The translations under genes were made by a program, and so were the position numbers. Shown here in pieces: positions 53,040-62,476 of a stretch of 64,000 nucleotides of DNA. The notes under the pieces were generated by a model. That model was given only the letters and a program-made list of their open reading frames with translations, was not told the origin of the DNA and did no database searches. Source of the stretch: a bacterium (GTDB lineage: Bacteria > Bacillota > Bacilli > Lactobacillales > Streptococcaceae); the NCBI GenBank assembly GCA_905221545.1, contig CAJNDO010000004.1:62001-126000 (forward strand), written 5' to 3'. Numbering within the stretch: the first letter of the stretch is position 1; the number at the start of each line of letters is the position of its first letter.

Positions 53040-54125
53040 ATGAAACCGTCAATTTATAGTTTAACACGTCAAACCATGCAGGAATGGGTATTGGAGCAAG
53101 GAGAAAAGAAATTCCGTGCAGATCAAATCTGGGAATGGCTCTATCGTAAACGTGTCCAGTCATTTGAAGAAATGACCAACCTTTCAAAAGATTTGATTGC
53201 TAAGCTCAATGACCAGTTTGTGGTCAATCCCTTGAAACAGCGTATCGTTCAAGAGTCTGCTGATGGGACTGTAAAATATCTCTTTGAATTGCCAGATGGA
53301 ATGCTGATTGAGACAGTACTCATGCGTCAACACTACGGTTTATCTGTCTGTGTGACCACTCAGGTCGGATGTAATATCGGTTGTACCTTCTGTGCCTCTG
53401 GTTTGATTAAGAAGCAACGTGACCTTAATAACGGTGAAATCGTAGCGCAAATCATGCTGGTTCAGAAATACTTTGATGAGCGTGGTCAGGACGAACGCGT
53501 CAGCCATATTGTTGTCATGGGAATTGGTGAACCATTTGATAATTACAATAATGTCTTGAATTTCGTTCGTACCATCAATGATGATAAAGGAATGGCTATC
53601 GGTGCTCGTCACATCACGGTTTCAACCTCAGGTTTGGCCCATAAAATTCGTGATTTTGCTAATGAAGGAGTTCAGGTCAATCTTGCCGTTTCCCTTCACG
53701 CACCTAATAATGAACTGCGCTCAAGCATCATGAAGATTAACCGTGCCTTTCCGATTGAAAAACTCTTTGCTGCTATTGAGTACTATATTGAGACAACTAA
53801 TCGTCGTGTGACCTTTGAATACATCATGCTCAATGAAGTCAATGACGGTGTAGAACAAGCCTTAGAATTGGCTGAATTGCTTAAGAACATCAAGAAATTG
53901 TCTTATGTAAACTTGATTCCTTATAACCCAGTTAGTGAGCATGACCAATATAGTCGCAGTCCTAAAGAGCGAGTCCTGGCCTTCTATGATACGCTTAAGA
54001 AAAAAGGGGTTAACTGTGTTGTTCGTCAAGAGCATGGTACTGATATTGATGCAGCTTGTGGACAATTGCGTTCTAATACAATGAAACGTGACCGCCAGAA
54101 AGCAGTCGCAGCAGTCAATCCTTAA
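53040..54125 (+). CDS. rlmN: 23S rRNA A2503 / tRNA A37 C2-methyltransferase
   Basis: 361 residues, a radical-SAM enzyme. The [4Fe-4S] triad [11 protein letters not shown] is near residue 110-120, SAM-binding [11 protein letters not shown] near 161, and the catalytic Cys near the C-terminus is in [19 protein letters not shown]. It methylates 23S rRNA A2503 and some tRNAs. RBS AAGGAG; its stop overlaps the next start by one base. Confidence 0.97.
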   Translation: MKPSIYSLTRQTMQEWVLEQGEKKFRADQIWEWLYRKRVQSFEEMTNLSKDLIAKLNDQFVVNPLKQRIVQESADGTVKYLFELPDGMLIETVLMRQHYGLSVCVTTQVGCNIGCTFCASGLIKKQRDLNNGEIVAQIMLVQKYFDERGQDERVSHIVVMGIGEPFDNYNNVLNFVRTINDDKGMAIGARHITVSTSGLAHKIRDFANEGVQVNLAVSLHAPNNELRSSIMKINRAFPIEKLFAAIEYYIETTNRRVTFEYIMLNEVNDGVEQALELAELLKNIKKLSYVNLIPYNPVSEHDQYSRSPKERVLAFYDTLKKKGVNCVVRQEHGTDIDAACGQLRSNTMKRDRQKAVAAVNP

Positions 54126-54607
54126 TGATGAAGAAAACTTATAATCATGTTTTGGTCTGGGGAGTCATTTTCTATAGTATTTGTATCGTTTACTTTTGCT
54201 TTACTCCTCAAGAACATTCTCCCGTGGGAGTGGAAACTCCAGGTATTCAGCATCTTGGACGCCTGGTTTTTCTTTTGACTCCTTTCAATTCTCTCTGGAA
54301 ACTGGGCGAAGTGAGTGACATAGGACAATTATGTTGGATTTTTCTACAAAATATCCTCAATGTCTTCTTGCTTTTTCCTCTGATGTTCCAACTCCTTTAT
54401 CTCCTTCCAAACTTGCGTAAGACAAGAAAAGTGATTTTTTTCAGTTTTCTATTGAGTCTTGGAATCGAGTGTACGCAGTTGGTCTTGGATTTTTTCTTTG
54501 ATTTTAATCGCGTCTTTGAGATTGATGATTTGTGGACCAATACCTTGGGTAGCTATCTGGCTTGGCTACTTTATAAACGATTATATAAAAACAAGATAAG
54601 GAATTAA
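54125..54607 (+). CDS. VanZ-like membrane protein
   Basis: 160 residues with about four transmembrane helices (VLVWGVIFYSICIVYFCF ~9-26; NVFLLFPLMFQLLYLL; VIFFSFLLSLGIECTQLVLD) and the VanZ motif IECTQL...RVFEIDDLWTNTLG. Function of non-glycopeptide VanZ proteins is unclear. Coupled to rlmN. Confidence 0.9.
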   Translation: MMKKTYNHVLVWGVIFYSICIVYFCFTPQEHSPVGVETPGIQHLGRLVFLLTPFNSLWKLGEVSDIGQLCWIFLQNILNVFLLFPLMFQLLYLLPNLRKTRKVIFFSFLLSLGIECTQLVLDFFFDFNRVFEIDDLWTNTLGSYLAWLLYKRLYKNKIRN

Positions 54608-54608
54608 A

Positions 54609-56150
54609 ATGAGTATTTTAGAAGTTAAAAATCTGAGTCACGGTTTTGGTGACCGTGCAATTTTTGAAGATGTGTCCTTCCGTCTCCTCAAGGGGGAACA
54701 TATCGGTCTGGTTGGTGCCAATGGTGAAGGGAAATCAACCTTTATGAGTATTGTAACAGGTAAGATGTTACCAGACGAAGGAAAGGTAGAGTGGTCCAAA
54801 TATGTGACTGCCGGTTACTTGGATCAGCACTCTGTCCTTGCTGAAGGGCAGTCGGTGCGTGATGTGCTCCGTACAGCCTTTGATGAGCTTTTCAAAGCTG
54901 AAGCTCGTATCAATGACCTTTATATGGAAATGGCTGAAGACGGAGCGGATGTTGATGCTCTCATGGAAGAAGTGGGAGAACTTCAAGACCGTCTGGAGAG
55001 TCGTGATTTCTATACCTTAGATGCTAAGATTGACGAAGTAGCGCGTGCCCTTGGTGTCATGGACTTTGGCATGGATACGGATGTAACCTCTTTGTCAGGT
55101 GGGCAAAGAACCAAGGTACTTTTGGCTAAACTCCTCCTTGAAAAGCCTGATATCTTGCTGTTGGACGAGCCAACCAACTACTTGGATGCTGAGCATATTG
55201 ACTGGCTTAAGCGCTATCTCCAAAACTATGAGAATGCTTTTGTCCTTATTTCGCACGATATTCCATTCCTAAATGACGTGATTAATATTGTCTACCATGT
55301 GGAAAATCAACAGCTGACGCGTTATTCTGGTGACTACTACCAGTTCCAAGAAGTCTATGCGATGAAGAAATCTCAGCTAGAGGCTGCCTACGAACGTCAG
55401 CAGAAAGAAATTGCGGACCTCAAGGACTTCGTCGCCCGGAACAAAGCGCGTGTTGCAACACGAAATATGGCCATGTCTCGTCAAAAGAAATTGGATAAGA
55501 TGGATATTATCGAGTTGCAAAGTGAGAAACCAAAGCCATCCTTTGATTTCAAACCGGCTCGTACACCAGGGCGCTTTATCTTCCAAGCCAAGGACTTGCA
55601 AATTGGTTACGACCGTCCTCTTACTAAGCCTTTAAATCTTACCTTTGAACGCAATCAAAAGGTTGCTATTATCGGGGCAAATGGTATCGGGAAAACAACT
55701 CTCTTGAAGAGTCTTTTGGGAATTATCCCACCAATCGCTGGGGAAGTGGAACGCGGTGACTACCTAGAACTCGGTTACTTTGAACAGGAAGTAGAAGGCG
55801 GTAATCGCCAAACACCACTAGAGGCTGTTTGGAATGCCTTTCCAGCTCTCAACCAAGCAGAAGTTCGTGCAGCCCTTGCTCGTTGTGGTTTGACAACTAA
55901 GCATATCGAAAGCCAAATTCAGGTCTTGTCAGGTGGGGAACAAGCAAAAGTGCGTTTCTGTCTCTTGATGAATCGTGAAAACAACGTTTTAGTGCTGGAC
56001 GAGCCAACCAACCACCTGGATGTGGATGCCAAGGATGAACTCAAACGTGCTCTTAAAGAATACAAGGGATCTATTCTTATGGTCTGTCACGAACCAGACT
56101 TCTATGAAGGCTGGATGGATCAAATCTGGGATTTTAACAAGCTAACTTAA
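54609..56150 (+). CDS. ABC-F family ATPase (YbiT/Uup type)
   Basis: 513 residues with two ABC domains: Walker A GANGEGKSTFM (~36), signature LSGGQRTKVLLAKLL (~164), and second Walker A GANGIGKTTLLKS (~352), signature LSGGEQAKVRFCLL (~443). The linker (NKARVATRNMAMSRQKKLDK) between them is the ABC-F hallmark. No transmembrane part, so it acts on ribosomes rather than transport. It follows the VanZ gene by one base. Confidence 0.93.
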   Translation: MSILEVKNLSHGFGDRAIFEDVSFRLLKGEHIGLVGANGEGKSTFMSIVTGKMLPDEGKVEWSKYVTAGYLDQHSVLAEGQSVRDVLRTAFDELFKAEARINDLYMEMAEDGADVDALMEEVGELQDRLESRDFYTLDAKIDEVARALGVMDFGMDTDVTSLSGGQRTKVLLAKLLLEKPDILLLDEPTNYLDAEHIDWLKRYLQNYENAFVLISHDIPFLNDVINIVYHVENQQLTRYSGDYYQFQEVYAMKKSQLEAAYERQQKEIADLKDFVARNKARVATRNMAMSRQKKLDKMDIIELQSEKPKPSFDFKPARTPGRFIFQAKDLQIGYDRPLTKPLNLTFERNQKVAIIGANGIGKTTLLKSLLGIIPPIAGEVERGDYLELGYFEQEVEGGNRQTPLEAVWNAFPALNQAEVRAALARCGLTTKHIESQIQVLSGGEQAKVRFCLLMNRENNVLVLDEPTNHLDVDAKDELKRALKEYKGSILMVCHEPDFYEGWMDQIWDFNKLT

Positions 56151-56166
56151 GAATGAGGATAAAAGA

Positions 56167-56199
56167 AATACAGTACCGAATGTGGATACTGTATTTTTT
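56167..56199 (+). terminator. Terminator after the ABC-F gene
   Basis: AATACAGTA pairs with TACTGTATT, plus CC/GG inside, followed by seven Ts. It also faces slrA from the other side and may work for both. Confidence 0.82.
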
Positions 56200-56205
56200 T
56201 GGTTT

Positions 56206-57009
56206 TTAAGATTTAAAATCGTAGTCTTTCACCACTTCGATGCTATCAATAGTAATAGCAGTAGTTGGTTTGTCTTTCTCATCTTTTTCAGCTTTGGCAA
56301 TCTTGTCAACAACATCCATGCCATCGATGACTTGACCAAAGACAGGGTGTTTGCCGTCTAGACTTGGATTTCCACCCTCTTTATAGGCTTCGATGATTTT
56401 CTTTGGATACTTGCTTGTAGGGAGTTTAGCTGAAATATCTGTTGAGTTTTGGTTGATGAAGAACTGGCTACCGTTGGTGTTTGGTTGACCAGTGTTAGCC
56501 ATAGCAAGGGCTCCTCGGATATTGTATAGGTAAGGAGAGATTTCATTTTTGAAACCAGTTCCTTTGTCCTTTGTTTTATCCTTATCATGCCAGATGGACT
56601 GACCACCTGTACCGTCTCCTTTTGGATCCCCAGTTTGAACCATGAAGCCATCGATGACACGGTGGAAGGTAATGCCGTTATAGTAGCCTTCTTTGGCATG
56701 AGTGAGGAAGTTTTCAACTGCTAAAGGAGCGAGTTTAGGGAAGAGCTTAATGCGAATATCACCTTGGCTTGTGTGGAGAATCACTTCAGCCTCGTCTTCA
56801 GCAACTTCCTTAGAAAGTTGTGGGAAGTTGGCATTCTCGTTTGTTAAAGCATCGTTTAAGTCCTTAGCAGATTGGGCAGCTGCTTTGGAACTTTCTTCAG
56901 CAGCAAGACTGGAATCAACATAGTCATCACCACGCAGACTACGTTGGATACTGCTACACCCAGCTAGAGTTACGGTTGATAGTAAAAGAAGAGTTGCTAG
57001 TTTTTTCAT
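56206..57009 (-). CDS. slrA: Cyclophilin-type peptidyl-prolyl isomerase lipoprotein (SlrA)
   Basis: 267 residues. A lipoprotein signal ([18 protein letters not shown]) puts the lipidated Cys at 18, so it is on the outer face of the membrane. The cyclophilin domain has [20 protein letters not shown] (~115-134), [20 protein letters not shown] (~165-184) and [19 protein letters not shown] (~224). SlrA assists folding of secreted proteins and adhesion in pneumococci. Confidence 0.95.
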   Translation of the reverse strand: MKKLATLLLLSTVTLAGCSSIQRSLRGDDYVDSSLAAEESSKAAAQSAKDLNDALTNENANFPQLSKEVAEDEAEVILHTSQGDIRIKLFPKLAPLAVENFLTHAKEGYYNGITFHRVIDGFMVQTGDPKGDGTGGQSIWHDKDKTKDKGTGFKNEISPYLYNIRGALAMANTGQPNTNGSQFFINQNSTDISAKLPTSKYPKKIIEAYKEGGNPSLDGKHPVFGQVIDGMDVVDKIAKAEKDEKDKPTTAITIDSIEVVKDYDFKS

Positions 57010-57038
57010 TCTGATCCTCTCAAAAATTTATTTCTACC

Positions 57039-57067
57039 ATTGTACCCTAAAAGGAAGTGGATTTCAA
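57039..57067 (-). promoter_or_regulatory. slrA promoter
   Basis: On the minus strand TTGAAA (57062-57067), 17 bp, TACAAT (57039-57044). Confidence 0.7.
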
Positions 57068-57314
57068 ATATTATTGACAAGACAATTTAAGAGGAAGCCA
57101 ACCAGAAAGTCGCTTGTTTAGGGGTATCAATGCCATAAGTATACTCAAAGTATTTTTTTAACCAGCTCTTAAGAAAGCTCGTAAAGTATCACAATTAGTA
57201 AACGTTAATTCGAAAGAATTACTATATTTTAAAAGAGCACATTTTCAAAGGATTTGTTCTTTTGGCTTCAATTCCTAATTAATCAATGAACTTAATACTA
57301 GGTCTCGAAAAGAA
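57068..57314. other. Intergenic region with possible decayed coding fragment
   Basis: No intact gene. On the minus strand a short open stretch ends at 57093 region with a protein-like peptide (YGIDTPKQATFWLASS) and a parallel frame gives another; neither has a start or RBS. It may be debris of a lost gene. Confidence 0.3.
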
Positions 57315-57539
57315 TTATGCTTCCTCTTTCTGTCTGAGTTCAAAGAGGTCTTCTACTTTCAGATTAAAAACTTGAACAATTTTAAGAGCCATTTCCAGCG
57401 AAGGATTATAACGATTGTTTTCCAAGTGCAGAATTGTCTCGCGTCGCATGCCGATGAGGTCGGCTAACTCCTGCTGGGTCATGCCTGTGGACTCACGAAC
57501 AGATTTGAGATTAGTAATAATATTGCTTTCTTTGGCCAT
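57315..57539 (-). CDS. XRE-family regulator (74 aa)
   Basis: One HTH domain (TGMTQQELADLIGMRRETILHL, ~18-39) followed by EMALKIVQVFNLKVEDLFEL, the short YozG-like type. It is the second gene of a two-gene leftward operon with a membrane protein (2-bp gap); these pairs are usually autoregulated. The repeats at 58139-58183 are probable binding sites. Confidence 0.88.
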   Translation of the reverse strand: MAKESNIITNLKSVRESTGMTQQELADLIGMRRETILHLENNRYNPSLEMALKIVQVFNLKVEDLFELRQKEEA

Positions 57540-57541
57540 GT

Positions 57542-58120
57542 TTATCCTCTACGTTCCAAGATAAGATAGACAACCGCAAAGATGCAAATCAAGGCAGCTA
57601 TGCTAATAAATATCTGGCCCATGTAAAGAGTGAGAGCCCCCATATACCCAATGATAACTGATAGGATCATCAGTGCGCCTAGTATAAAAACAAACATCAA
57701 GCTAGCTGCCTTTGCTAAATTAGCATAAAAGCGTTCGTCCGGAGTTTCCTTGACATTTTTTAAAGAGAAAAAAACAAATACAATCACTTCAATAACGAGA
57801 CCAATTCCCAAAATCCATTCTTTAATACCAGAACTTACGCTTGGGGTCGCAACCCAAATCCCTACTGTATAAAAAATGCTTGCTGCAAACACAAGTATCG
57901 TGTAAAGCTTAGCAGACAAGTCAAAAATAATCTTTCCTTTACCTTTCTGACTCTTATGTAGCCAGCTCCAAATAGCTATAATTTGACCTAACACTGAAAT
58001 ACCAGTAATAACTAACTTGGGTTCCCAACTAAGATTAGAACCAAATAAAACAATAAAATCAATAAAGAGAGCTACGGCAATCATTGCAATGAGGCCACGC
58101 ATTTTTTGACTTTTTTTCAT
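57542..58120 (-). CDS. Multi-pass membrane protein paired with HTH regulator
   Basis: 192 residues from ATG 58120 (GGAG upstream). About six hydrophobic helices, e.g. GLIAMIAVALFIDFIVLFG (~9-27) and LMFVFILGALMILSVIIGYM, with a polar loop NVKETPDERFYANLAK (~125-140) as in DUF3796/DUF3169-type partners of small XRE proteins. It may sense membrane stress or a peptide. Exact family not certain. Confidence 0.75.
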   Translation of the reverse strand: MKKSQKMRGLIAMIAVALFIDFIVLFGSNLSWEPKLVITGISVLGQIIAIWSWLHKSQKGKGKIIFDLSAKLYTILVFAASIFYTVGIWVATPSVSSGIKEWILGIGLVIEVIVFVFFSLKNVKETPDERFYANLAKAASLMFVFILGALMILSVIIGYMGALTLYMGQIFISIAALICIFAVVYLILERRG

Positions 58121-58131
58121 GATAGACTCCT

Positions 58132-58190
58132 TTTTTATGTTATAAATATATAACACTTAAATTTTATGTTATAAATATATCACATTTAAA
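58132..58190 (-). promoter_or_regulatory. Tandem operator repeats upstream of membrane/HTH operon
   Basis: Two copies of a 29-bp unit. Each has GTTATA-AATA-TATAAC (58139-58154) or GTTATA-AATA-TATCAC (58168-58183). The palindromes overlap the AT-rich promoter; on the minus strand TATAAC/TATAAT-like boxes fall inside. Likely bound by the 74-residue HTH protein. Confidence 0.6.
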
Positions 58191-58498
58191 TTTAGAAAGC
58201 AAGAATTTATGTGCCAAGGTGGTAATTATTTGAAAAAATTTTTTAATAAAAGCCCTCGATAGTCAAACAACTAAAGAATTCTTTGAAGCAATGCATCGGA
58301 TTTGGTTTGGATAGTTTCGTTAATAATATCTGATGATAAAAAATTTTTGGAAAATCTAGATACTGTATGAATCTCTACTTTTTTTCTTAGACTGTTATAA
58401 AGTCTGTCAGAATAAGCTTTGTAGGTGTAGAAGTTAATTTTTACAGAACTAAATTATTCCCCTATTTAGAATCTATTAATTCATATTTTATAAATTAA
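58184..58498. other. AT-rich intergenic region
   Basis: I see no gene or strong signal. AGACT-GTTATA-AGTCT-type short inverted repeats occur near 58388-58404. Probably the eroded flank of the gene fragment that follows. Confidence 0.4.
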
Positions 58499-58633
58499 TT
58501 AGTAGATATCATTCTTAAAATCCTTGATATTTCGTTTGGGAACGGGCTTGGAATTTAGAAGCCAAGCATCCAAATCTCGTTCAGGCGATATGAAGGGTTT
58601 GAGTTGATGGTCTTTATAAAATGTTTCTAATAC
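58499..58633 (-). pseudogene. C-terminal gene remnant cut by a BOX element
   Basis: On the minus strand 44 codons read a natural-looking C-terminus (FYKDHQLKPFISPERD near the start, then AWLLNSKPVPKRNIKDF) and stop at 58499-58501. The frame is truncated by the BOX element at 58630, with no start codon or RBS. Parent gene not recognised. Confidence 0.5.
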
Positions 58634-58734
58634 TCTTCGAAAATCAAATTCAAATTACGTCAGCTTTGCCTTGCCGTACTCAAGTACAGCCTTCGGCTAG
58701 CTTCCTAGTTTGCTCTTTGATTTTCATTGAGTAT
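58630..58734 (+). repeat. BOX element (boxA-boxC, no boxB)
   Basis: Begins ATACTCTTCGAAAATCAAAT and ends TTTGATTTTCATTGAGTAT, the known ends of BOX repeats of S. pneumoniae and relatives; the middle has GCCTTGCCGTA and GGCTAGCTTCCTAGTTTGC. It is a small non-autonomous repeat whose RNA folds into a hairpin. Confidence 0.9.
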
Positions 58735-58833
58735 AAAATAGTATTCACAGCTAGCTTCTTTCAAACATTTATTTCCTACTTCTAACAGATTTATAAATGG
58801 TTTAAGAATTTTATAGTCTGTCAAGTTTTTTTC

Positions 58834-58861
58834 TTGACACCTGCCAGAAATCTGTTATAAT
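58834..58861 (+). promoter_or_regulatory. rpsP promoter
   Basis: Consensus TTGACA (58834-58839), 16 bp, TATAAT (58856-58861), about 65 bp before rpsP. Confidence 0.85.
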
Positions 58862-58925
58862 AGAACATGTGCTAAATAGCTCAGCTATTTCACCGAAATA
58901 AAAAATAAGAAAAGAGACTTTAAAA

Positions 58926-59198
58926 ATGGCAGTTAAAATCCGTTTGACTCGTATGGGTTCTAAGAAAAAACCTTTCTACCGTATCAACGTAGCAGATTCA
59001 CGTTCACCACGTGACGGACGTTTCATCGAAACAGTTGGAACTTACAACCCACTTGTTGCTGAAAACCAAGTAACTTTGAAAGAAGACCGCGTTCTTGCAT
59101 GGTTGGCTGATGGAGCTCAACCTTCAGATACAGTTCGCAACATCCTTTCAAAAGAAGGTGTATTGAAGAAATTCCACGATTCTAAATTCTCAAAATAA
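58926..59198 (+). CDS. rpsP: 30S ribosomal protein S16
   Basis: 90 residues; [20 protein letters not shown] and [20 protein letters not shown] are diagnostic. It stabilises the 5' domain of the small subunit. In the conserved order rpsP-khpA-(gap)-rimM-trmD. Confidence 0.98.
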   Translation: MAVKIRLTRMGSKKKPFYRINVADSRSPRDGRFIETVGTYNPLVAENQVTLKEDRVLAWLADGAQPSDTVRNILSKEGVLKKFHDSKFSK

Positions 59199-59217
59199 GT
59201 TTAAAGTAGGTTGACAG

Positions 59218-59457
59218 ATGGATACGATTGAAAATCTCATTATTGCGATTGTGAAACCCTTGATTTCACAACCAGATGCCTTAACTATCAAGATTGAAGA
59301 TACACCAGAATTTTTGGAATACCATTTAGATCTTGATCAAAGCGATGTGGGTCGTGTAATCGGTCGTAAGGGTCGCACTATTTCTGCGATAAGAACGATT
59401 GTCTACTCTGTCCCAACTGAAGACAAAAAAGTAAGAATCGTTATTGACGAAAAATAA
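59218..59457 (+). CDS. khpA: KH-domain RNA-binding protein KhpA
   Basis: 79 residues. The KH signature [19 protein letters not shown] (~43-61) contains the GxxG loop. KhpA with KhpB controls cell division and growth in pneumococci through RNA binding. 19 bp after rpsP, followed by a terminator. Confidence 0.95.
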   Translation: MDTIENLIIAIVKPLISQPDALTIKIEDTPEFLEYHLDLDQSDVGRVIGRKGRTISAIRTIVYSVPTEDKKVRIVIDEK

Positions 59458-59462
59458 GAAGG

Positions 59463-59487
59463 GCGGGACGAATGTCTCGCTTTTTTT
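59463..59487 (+). terminator. Terminator after khpA
   Basis: GCGGGAC-GAAT-GTCTCGC (one wobble) followed by seven Ts. Confidence 0.88.
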
Positions 59488-59501
59488 GCAAGGAGCAGGA
59501 T

Positions 59502-59940
59502 ATGAAGGATTTAACGTTTAGACAATTACAAGACTAGTTATACTCAATGAAAATCAAAGAGCAAACTAGGAAGCTAGCCGCAGGCTGTACTGGAGTACGG
59601 CAAGGTGAAGCTGACGTAGTTTGAATTTGATTTTCGAAGAGTATTACTCGAACATTACCAGTAGTCTCGAACTGAGGAAGGTCTCTTTATGAAGTTAGTG
59701 GAGGAAGTCGGAGAAGTAGCTAAGGTTTTGAATGGTCGTTCGGGTAGAAAATAGAGTGTCAAGGACTCAAATGAGGAACTTGCTAAAGAACTGGCTGATA
59801 TTATTCACTACACCGTCGCAATCGCGGGCATCAGCCATATTGACCTAACTAAAACGATTTTTGAGAAAGACAAAACTGCAGCTGTTAAGTACCAGCATGA
59901 ACGTGATTTGGAAGGCTTTTTGAAGGGGAAGGAGAGTTGA
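59502..59940 (+). pseudogene. Broken MazG-like pyrophosphohydrolase gene with internal BOX
   Basis: Starts MKDLTFRQLQD after AAGGAG, then a BOX element (59540-59644) interrupts it. After it the frame resumes as LEHYQ, an in-frame TAG (59662-59664), SRTEEGLFMKLVEEVGEVAKV (the MazG EExxE helix), another TAG (59752-59754), and NEELAKELADIIHYTVAIAG to a natural stop. Both stops lie where a Gln or similar codon would fit. The nucleotide-cleaning enzyme is lost here; the prophage carries its own MazG-like gene at 18294. Confidence 0.85.
59540..59644 (-). repeat. BOX element inside the MazG-like pseudogene
   Basis: Same family as 58630-58734 in opposite orientation: starts ATACTCAATGAAAATCAAAG and ends GATTTTCGAAGAGTAT. 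It separates LQD from LEHYQ of the host gene, with TA at the junction. Confidence 0.9.
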
Positions 59941-59957
59941 TCTCCTCCTCCTCCAAC

Positions 59958-59986
59958 TTGAGAAAATCCCTGGAACGTGATAAAAT
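59958..59986 (+). promoter_or_regulatory. Promoter of alpha/beta hydrolase gene
   Basis: TTGAGA (59958-59963), 17 bp, TAAAAT (59981-59986). Confidence 0.6.
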
Positions 59987-60037
59987 AAAGGATAAGGATT
60001 TTTAATAATTAATTATACAGAATGAGTGGATTTCTTT

Positions 60038-60826
60038 ATGAAGAGGATTGAGGTATCTACAGAAATTGGTAGTCTCTCTGTTACTTATCAAAAGCAAAAG
60101 AAAATGCTAATTTGTTTAAGTGGTGCAGGTTTACTACCAAGTTATGAAAATTTTTCACTTATACTCGAAAAACTTCCTCCTACAATTGGTTATTTGACAA
60201 TTGATTTTCCAAACACAGGTAGAAGTCCGATTCATGACCAAGCTGGAAAAAATCTGGGTAATCTTTCAGGTGCGGTTTATGAAGTACTTGAAGAATTAGC
60301 GATTTCTGAATATATACTTTGTGCACATAGTTTGAGTGGAATTTTAGCTTGCAAATTGCTCAACAAACAAATTAAGTGTCAGGCTTTAGTAGCAATTGAA
60401 CCGACAACTAAAAAAGTCATGTTTGCTGATTTTTCAGAAAATCCTTATCCAGAAATGGAAGAGCAGATGAGGCTGATTGAGGAGTGTGGTTCTGAACTCT
60501 ATTTTAAGAATTTAACTCAAGCCACATTTAGCCCTGAAACTAATAAAGAAATCTGGGAAATAATGCAAGAAAAAGGGTCAGAGTTGAAAAAGCAAGATTC
60601 AGGATTTCAGATATCTGGAGAAATTACTGAGGAAGATTTTGAGAATGTATCAATACCAGATTGTATTCCTGTATTTATTTTCTGTCAGACTTATAGAGAA
60701 AAAGAGTACAGAGAATCAGAATATTGGACTTCCAATACTAAACTCATTTTAGGGGGGAATCACCATTATTTACAATGGTCAGAATCAGAAAAAATTGCGA
60801 CTATTATTCAAAAGTTGTCAGAATAA
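60038..60826 (+). CDS. Alpha/beta hydrolase
   Basis: 262 residues from ATG 60038 (GAGTGGA upstream; GTG 60026 has no RBS). The nucleophile elbow CAHSLSGILACKLL has Ser near residue 92, an acid follows in the C-terminal half, and His is in LGGNHHYLQWSES near 245. The oxyanion strand is LICLSGAGLLPSY. Substrate unknown; related proteins are esterases or lactonases. It lies in front of rimM. Confidence 0.8.
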   Translation: MKRIEVSTEIGSLSVTYQKQKKMLICLSGAGLLPSYENFSLILEKLPPTIGYLTIDFPNTGRSPIHDQAGKNLGNLSGAVYEVLEELAISEYILCAHSLSGILACKLLNKQIKCQALVAIEPTTKKVMFADFSENPYPEMEEQMRLIEECGSELYFKNLTQATFSPETNKEIWEIMQEKGSELKKQDSGFQISGEITEEDFENVSIPDCIPVFIFCQTYREKEYRESEYWTSNTKLILGGNHHYLQWSESEKIATIIQKLSE

Positions 60827-60856
60827 GATGGAAAGAAGGAGACTACAGGAGACAAG

Positions 60857-61375
60857 ATGAACTACTTTAATGTTGGGAAAATCGTCAATACGCAGGGGTT
60901 ACAGGGTGAGATGCGAGTATTGTCTGTGACGGATTTTGCAGAAGAACGGTTTAAAAAAGGGGCTGAGCTGGCCTTGTTTGATGAAAAAGATCAGTTTGTT
61001 CAAACAGTGACCATTGCTAGCCACCGTAAACAGAAGAACTTTGACATCATTAAATTCAAAGATATGTACCATATCAACGCTATCGAAAAGTATAAAGGTT
61101 ACAGTCTCAAAGTTGCTGAGGAAGATTTGAACGATCTAGATGATGGTGAATTCTACTATCACGAGATTATCGGTTTGGAAGTCTATGAGGGTGATAACTT
61201 GATTGGAACCATTAAGGAAATCCTGCAACCAGGTGCTAACGATGTCTGGGTGGTCAAGCGAAAAGGCAAGCGTGATTTGCTCTTGCCTTATATCCCACCA
61301 GTGATTCTCAATGTTGATATTCCAAATAACCGCGTCGATGTGGAAATCTTAGAAGGGTTAGACGATGAAGATTGA
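60857..61375 (+). CDS. rimM: 16S rRNA processing/assembly factor RimM
   Basis: 172 residues. [20 protein letters not shown] at the start is the RimM signature, and the PRC-barrel part holds [20 protein letters not shown] and [16 protein letters not shown]. It helps 30S head assembly around S19. It overlaps trmD by 11 bp. Confidence 0.97.
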   Translation: MNYFNVGKIVNTQGLQGEMRVLSVTDFAEERFKKGAELALFDEKDQFVQTVTIASHRKQKNFDIIKFKDMYHINAIEKYKGYSLKVAEEDLNDLDDGEFYYHEIIGLEVYEGDNLIGTIKEILQPGANDVWVVKRKGKRDLLLPYIPPVILNVDIPNNRVDVEILEGLDDED

Positions 61376-62084
61376 TATTTTAACCCTTTTTCCAGAGATG
61401 TTTTCTCCGCTAGAGCACTCAATCGTTGGAAAGGCTCGAGAAAAGGGGCTCTTGGATATCCAGTATCATAATTTTCGAGAAAATGCTGAAAAGGCCCGCC
61501 ATGTCGACGATGAGCCCTACGGAGGCGGTCAGGGGATGTTGCTCCGAGCCCAACCTATTTTCGATGCCTTTGATGCTATTGAAAAGAAAAATCCGCGCGT
61601 CATTCTCCTAGACCCAGCTGGCAAGCAGTTTGATCAGGCTTATGCTGAGGATTTGGCTCAGGAAGAGGAACTGATCTTTATCTGCGGTCACTACGAAGGT
61701 TATGATGAGCGCATCAAGACCTTGGTAACAGATGAGATTTCTCTAGGTGATTATGTCTTAACTGGAGGAGAATTGGCGGCCATGACTATGATTGATGCTA
61801 CGGCTCGCCTGATTCCAGAAGTGATTGGCAAGGAATCGAGTCACCAAGATGATAGTTTTTCTTCAGGCCTTCTCGAATATCCTCAGTACACACGTCCCTA
61901 TGATTATCGAGGTATGCTTGTTCCAGATGTACTGATGAGCGGGCACCATGAAAAGATTCGTCAGTGGCGCCTGTATGAGAGTTTAAAGAAAACTTACGAG
62001 CGCAGACCGGATTTGTTAGAACATTATCAACTGACAGCAGAAGAAGAAAAAATGCTGGCAGAAATCAAAGAGAACAAAGAATAA
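61365..62084 (+). CDS. trmD: tRNA (guanine37-N1)-methyltransferase
   Basis: 239 residues. The deep-knot motifs are visible: [17 protein letters not shown] (~51), [14 protein letters not shown] (~104) and [17 protein letters not shown] (~123). It methylates G37 of tRNAs to prevent frameshifting and is essential. Confidence 0.97.
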   Translation: MKIDILTLFPEMFSPLEHSIVGKAREKGLLDIQYHNFRENAEKARHVDDEPYGGGQGMLLRAQPIFDAFDAIEKKNPRVILLDPAGKQFDQAYAEDLAQEEELIFICGHYEGYDERIKTLVTDEISLGDYVLTGGELAAMTMIDATARLIPEVIGKESSHQDDSFSSGLLEYPQYTRPYDYRGMLVPDVLMSGHHEKIRQWRLYESLKKTYERRPDLLEHYQLTAEEEKMLAEIKENKE

Positions 62085-62095
62085 AGGAGAAACCT

Positions 62096-62434
62096 ATGCA
62101 AGTAATCAAACGTGATGGCGAAATTGCTGAATTTAATCCAGATAAGATTTACCAAGCTATTTTAAAGGCGGCCCAGACTGTCTATGTATTGACAGATGAT
62201 TTGCGTCAAAACCTTGCACAAGTCACTAAGAAAGTGGTTTTAGACTTGGAAGAGGCAAAGGTAGAACGTGCCACTATCAGCATGATTCAGTCTATGGTTG
62301 AACATCGTTTACTGGGTGCAGGTTATATTACCATTGCAGAACACTACATTTCCTATCGTTTACAACGTGACTTGGAAAGAAGTGGTTACGGAGATCATAT
62401 CGCCGTTCATTTACATTTTGAACAAGTTCGCTAA
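62096..62434 (+). CDS. ATP-cone domain protein (112 aa)
   Basis: MQVIKRDGEIAEFNPDKIYQ is the ATP-cone start found in NrdR and ribonucleotide reductases. The rest (QSMVEHRLLGAGYITIAEHY) completes one cone with a short tail and no enzyme domain. It may sense ATP/dATP, or be a free regulatory domain. RBS AAAGGAG; just after trmD. Confidence 0.85.
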   Translation: MQVIKRDGEIAEFNPDKIYQAILKAAQTVYVLTDDLRQNLAQVTKKVVLDLEEAKVERATISMIQSMVEHRLLGAGYITIAEHYISYRLQRDLERSGYGDHIAVHLHFEQVR

Positions 62435-62437
62435 GAG

Positions 62438-62476
62438 AAAAGAGTGGGATGAAGCAATTACATCTCACTCTTTCTT
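62438..62476. terminator. Bidirectional terminator between converging genes
   Basis: AGAGTGGGATG pairs with CATCTCACTCT (one wobble), with A-rich and T-rich flanks; it overlaps the last codons of the leftward gene. Confidence 0.75.
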
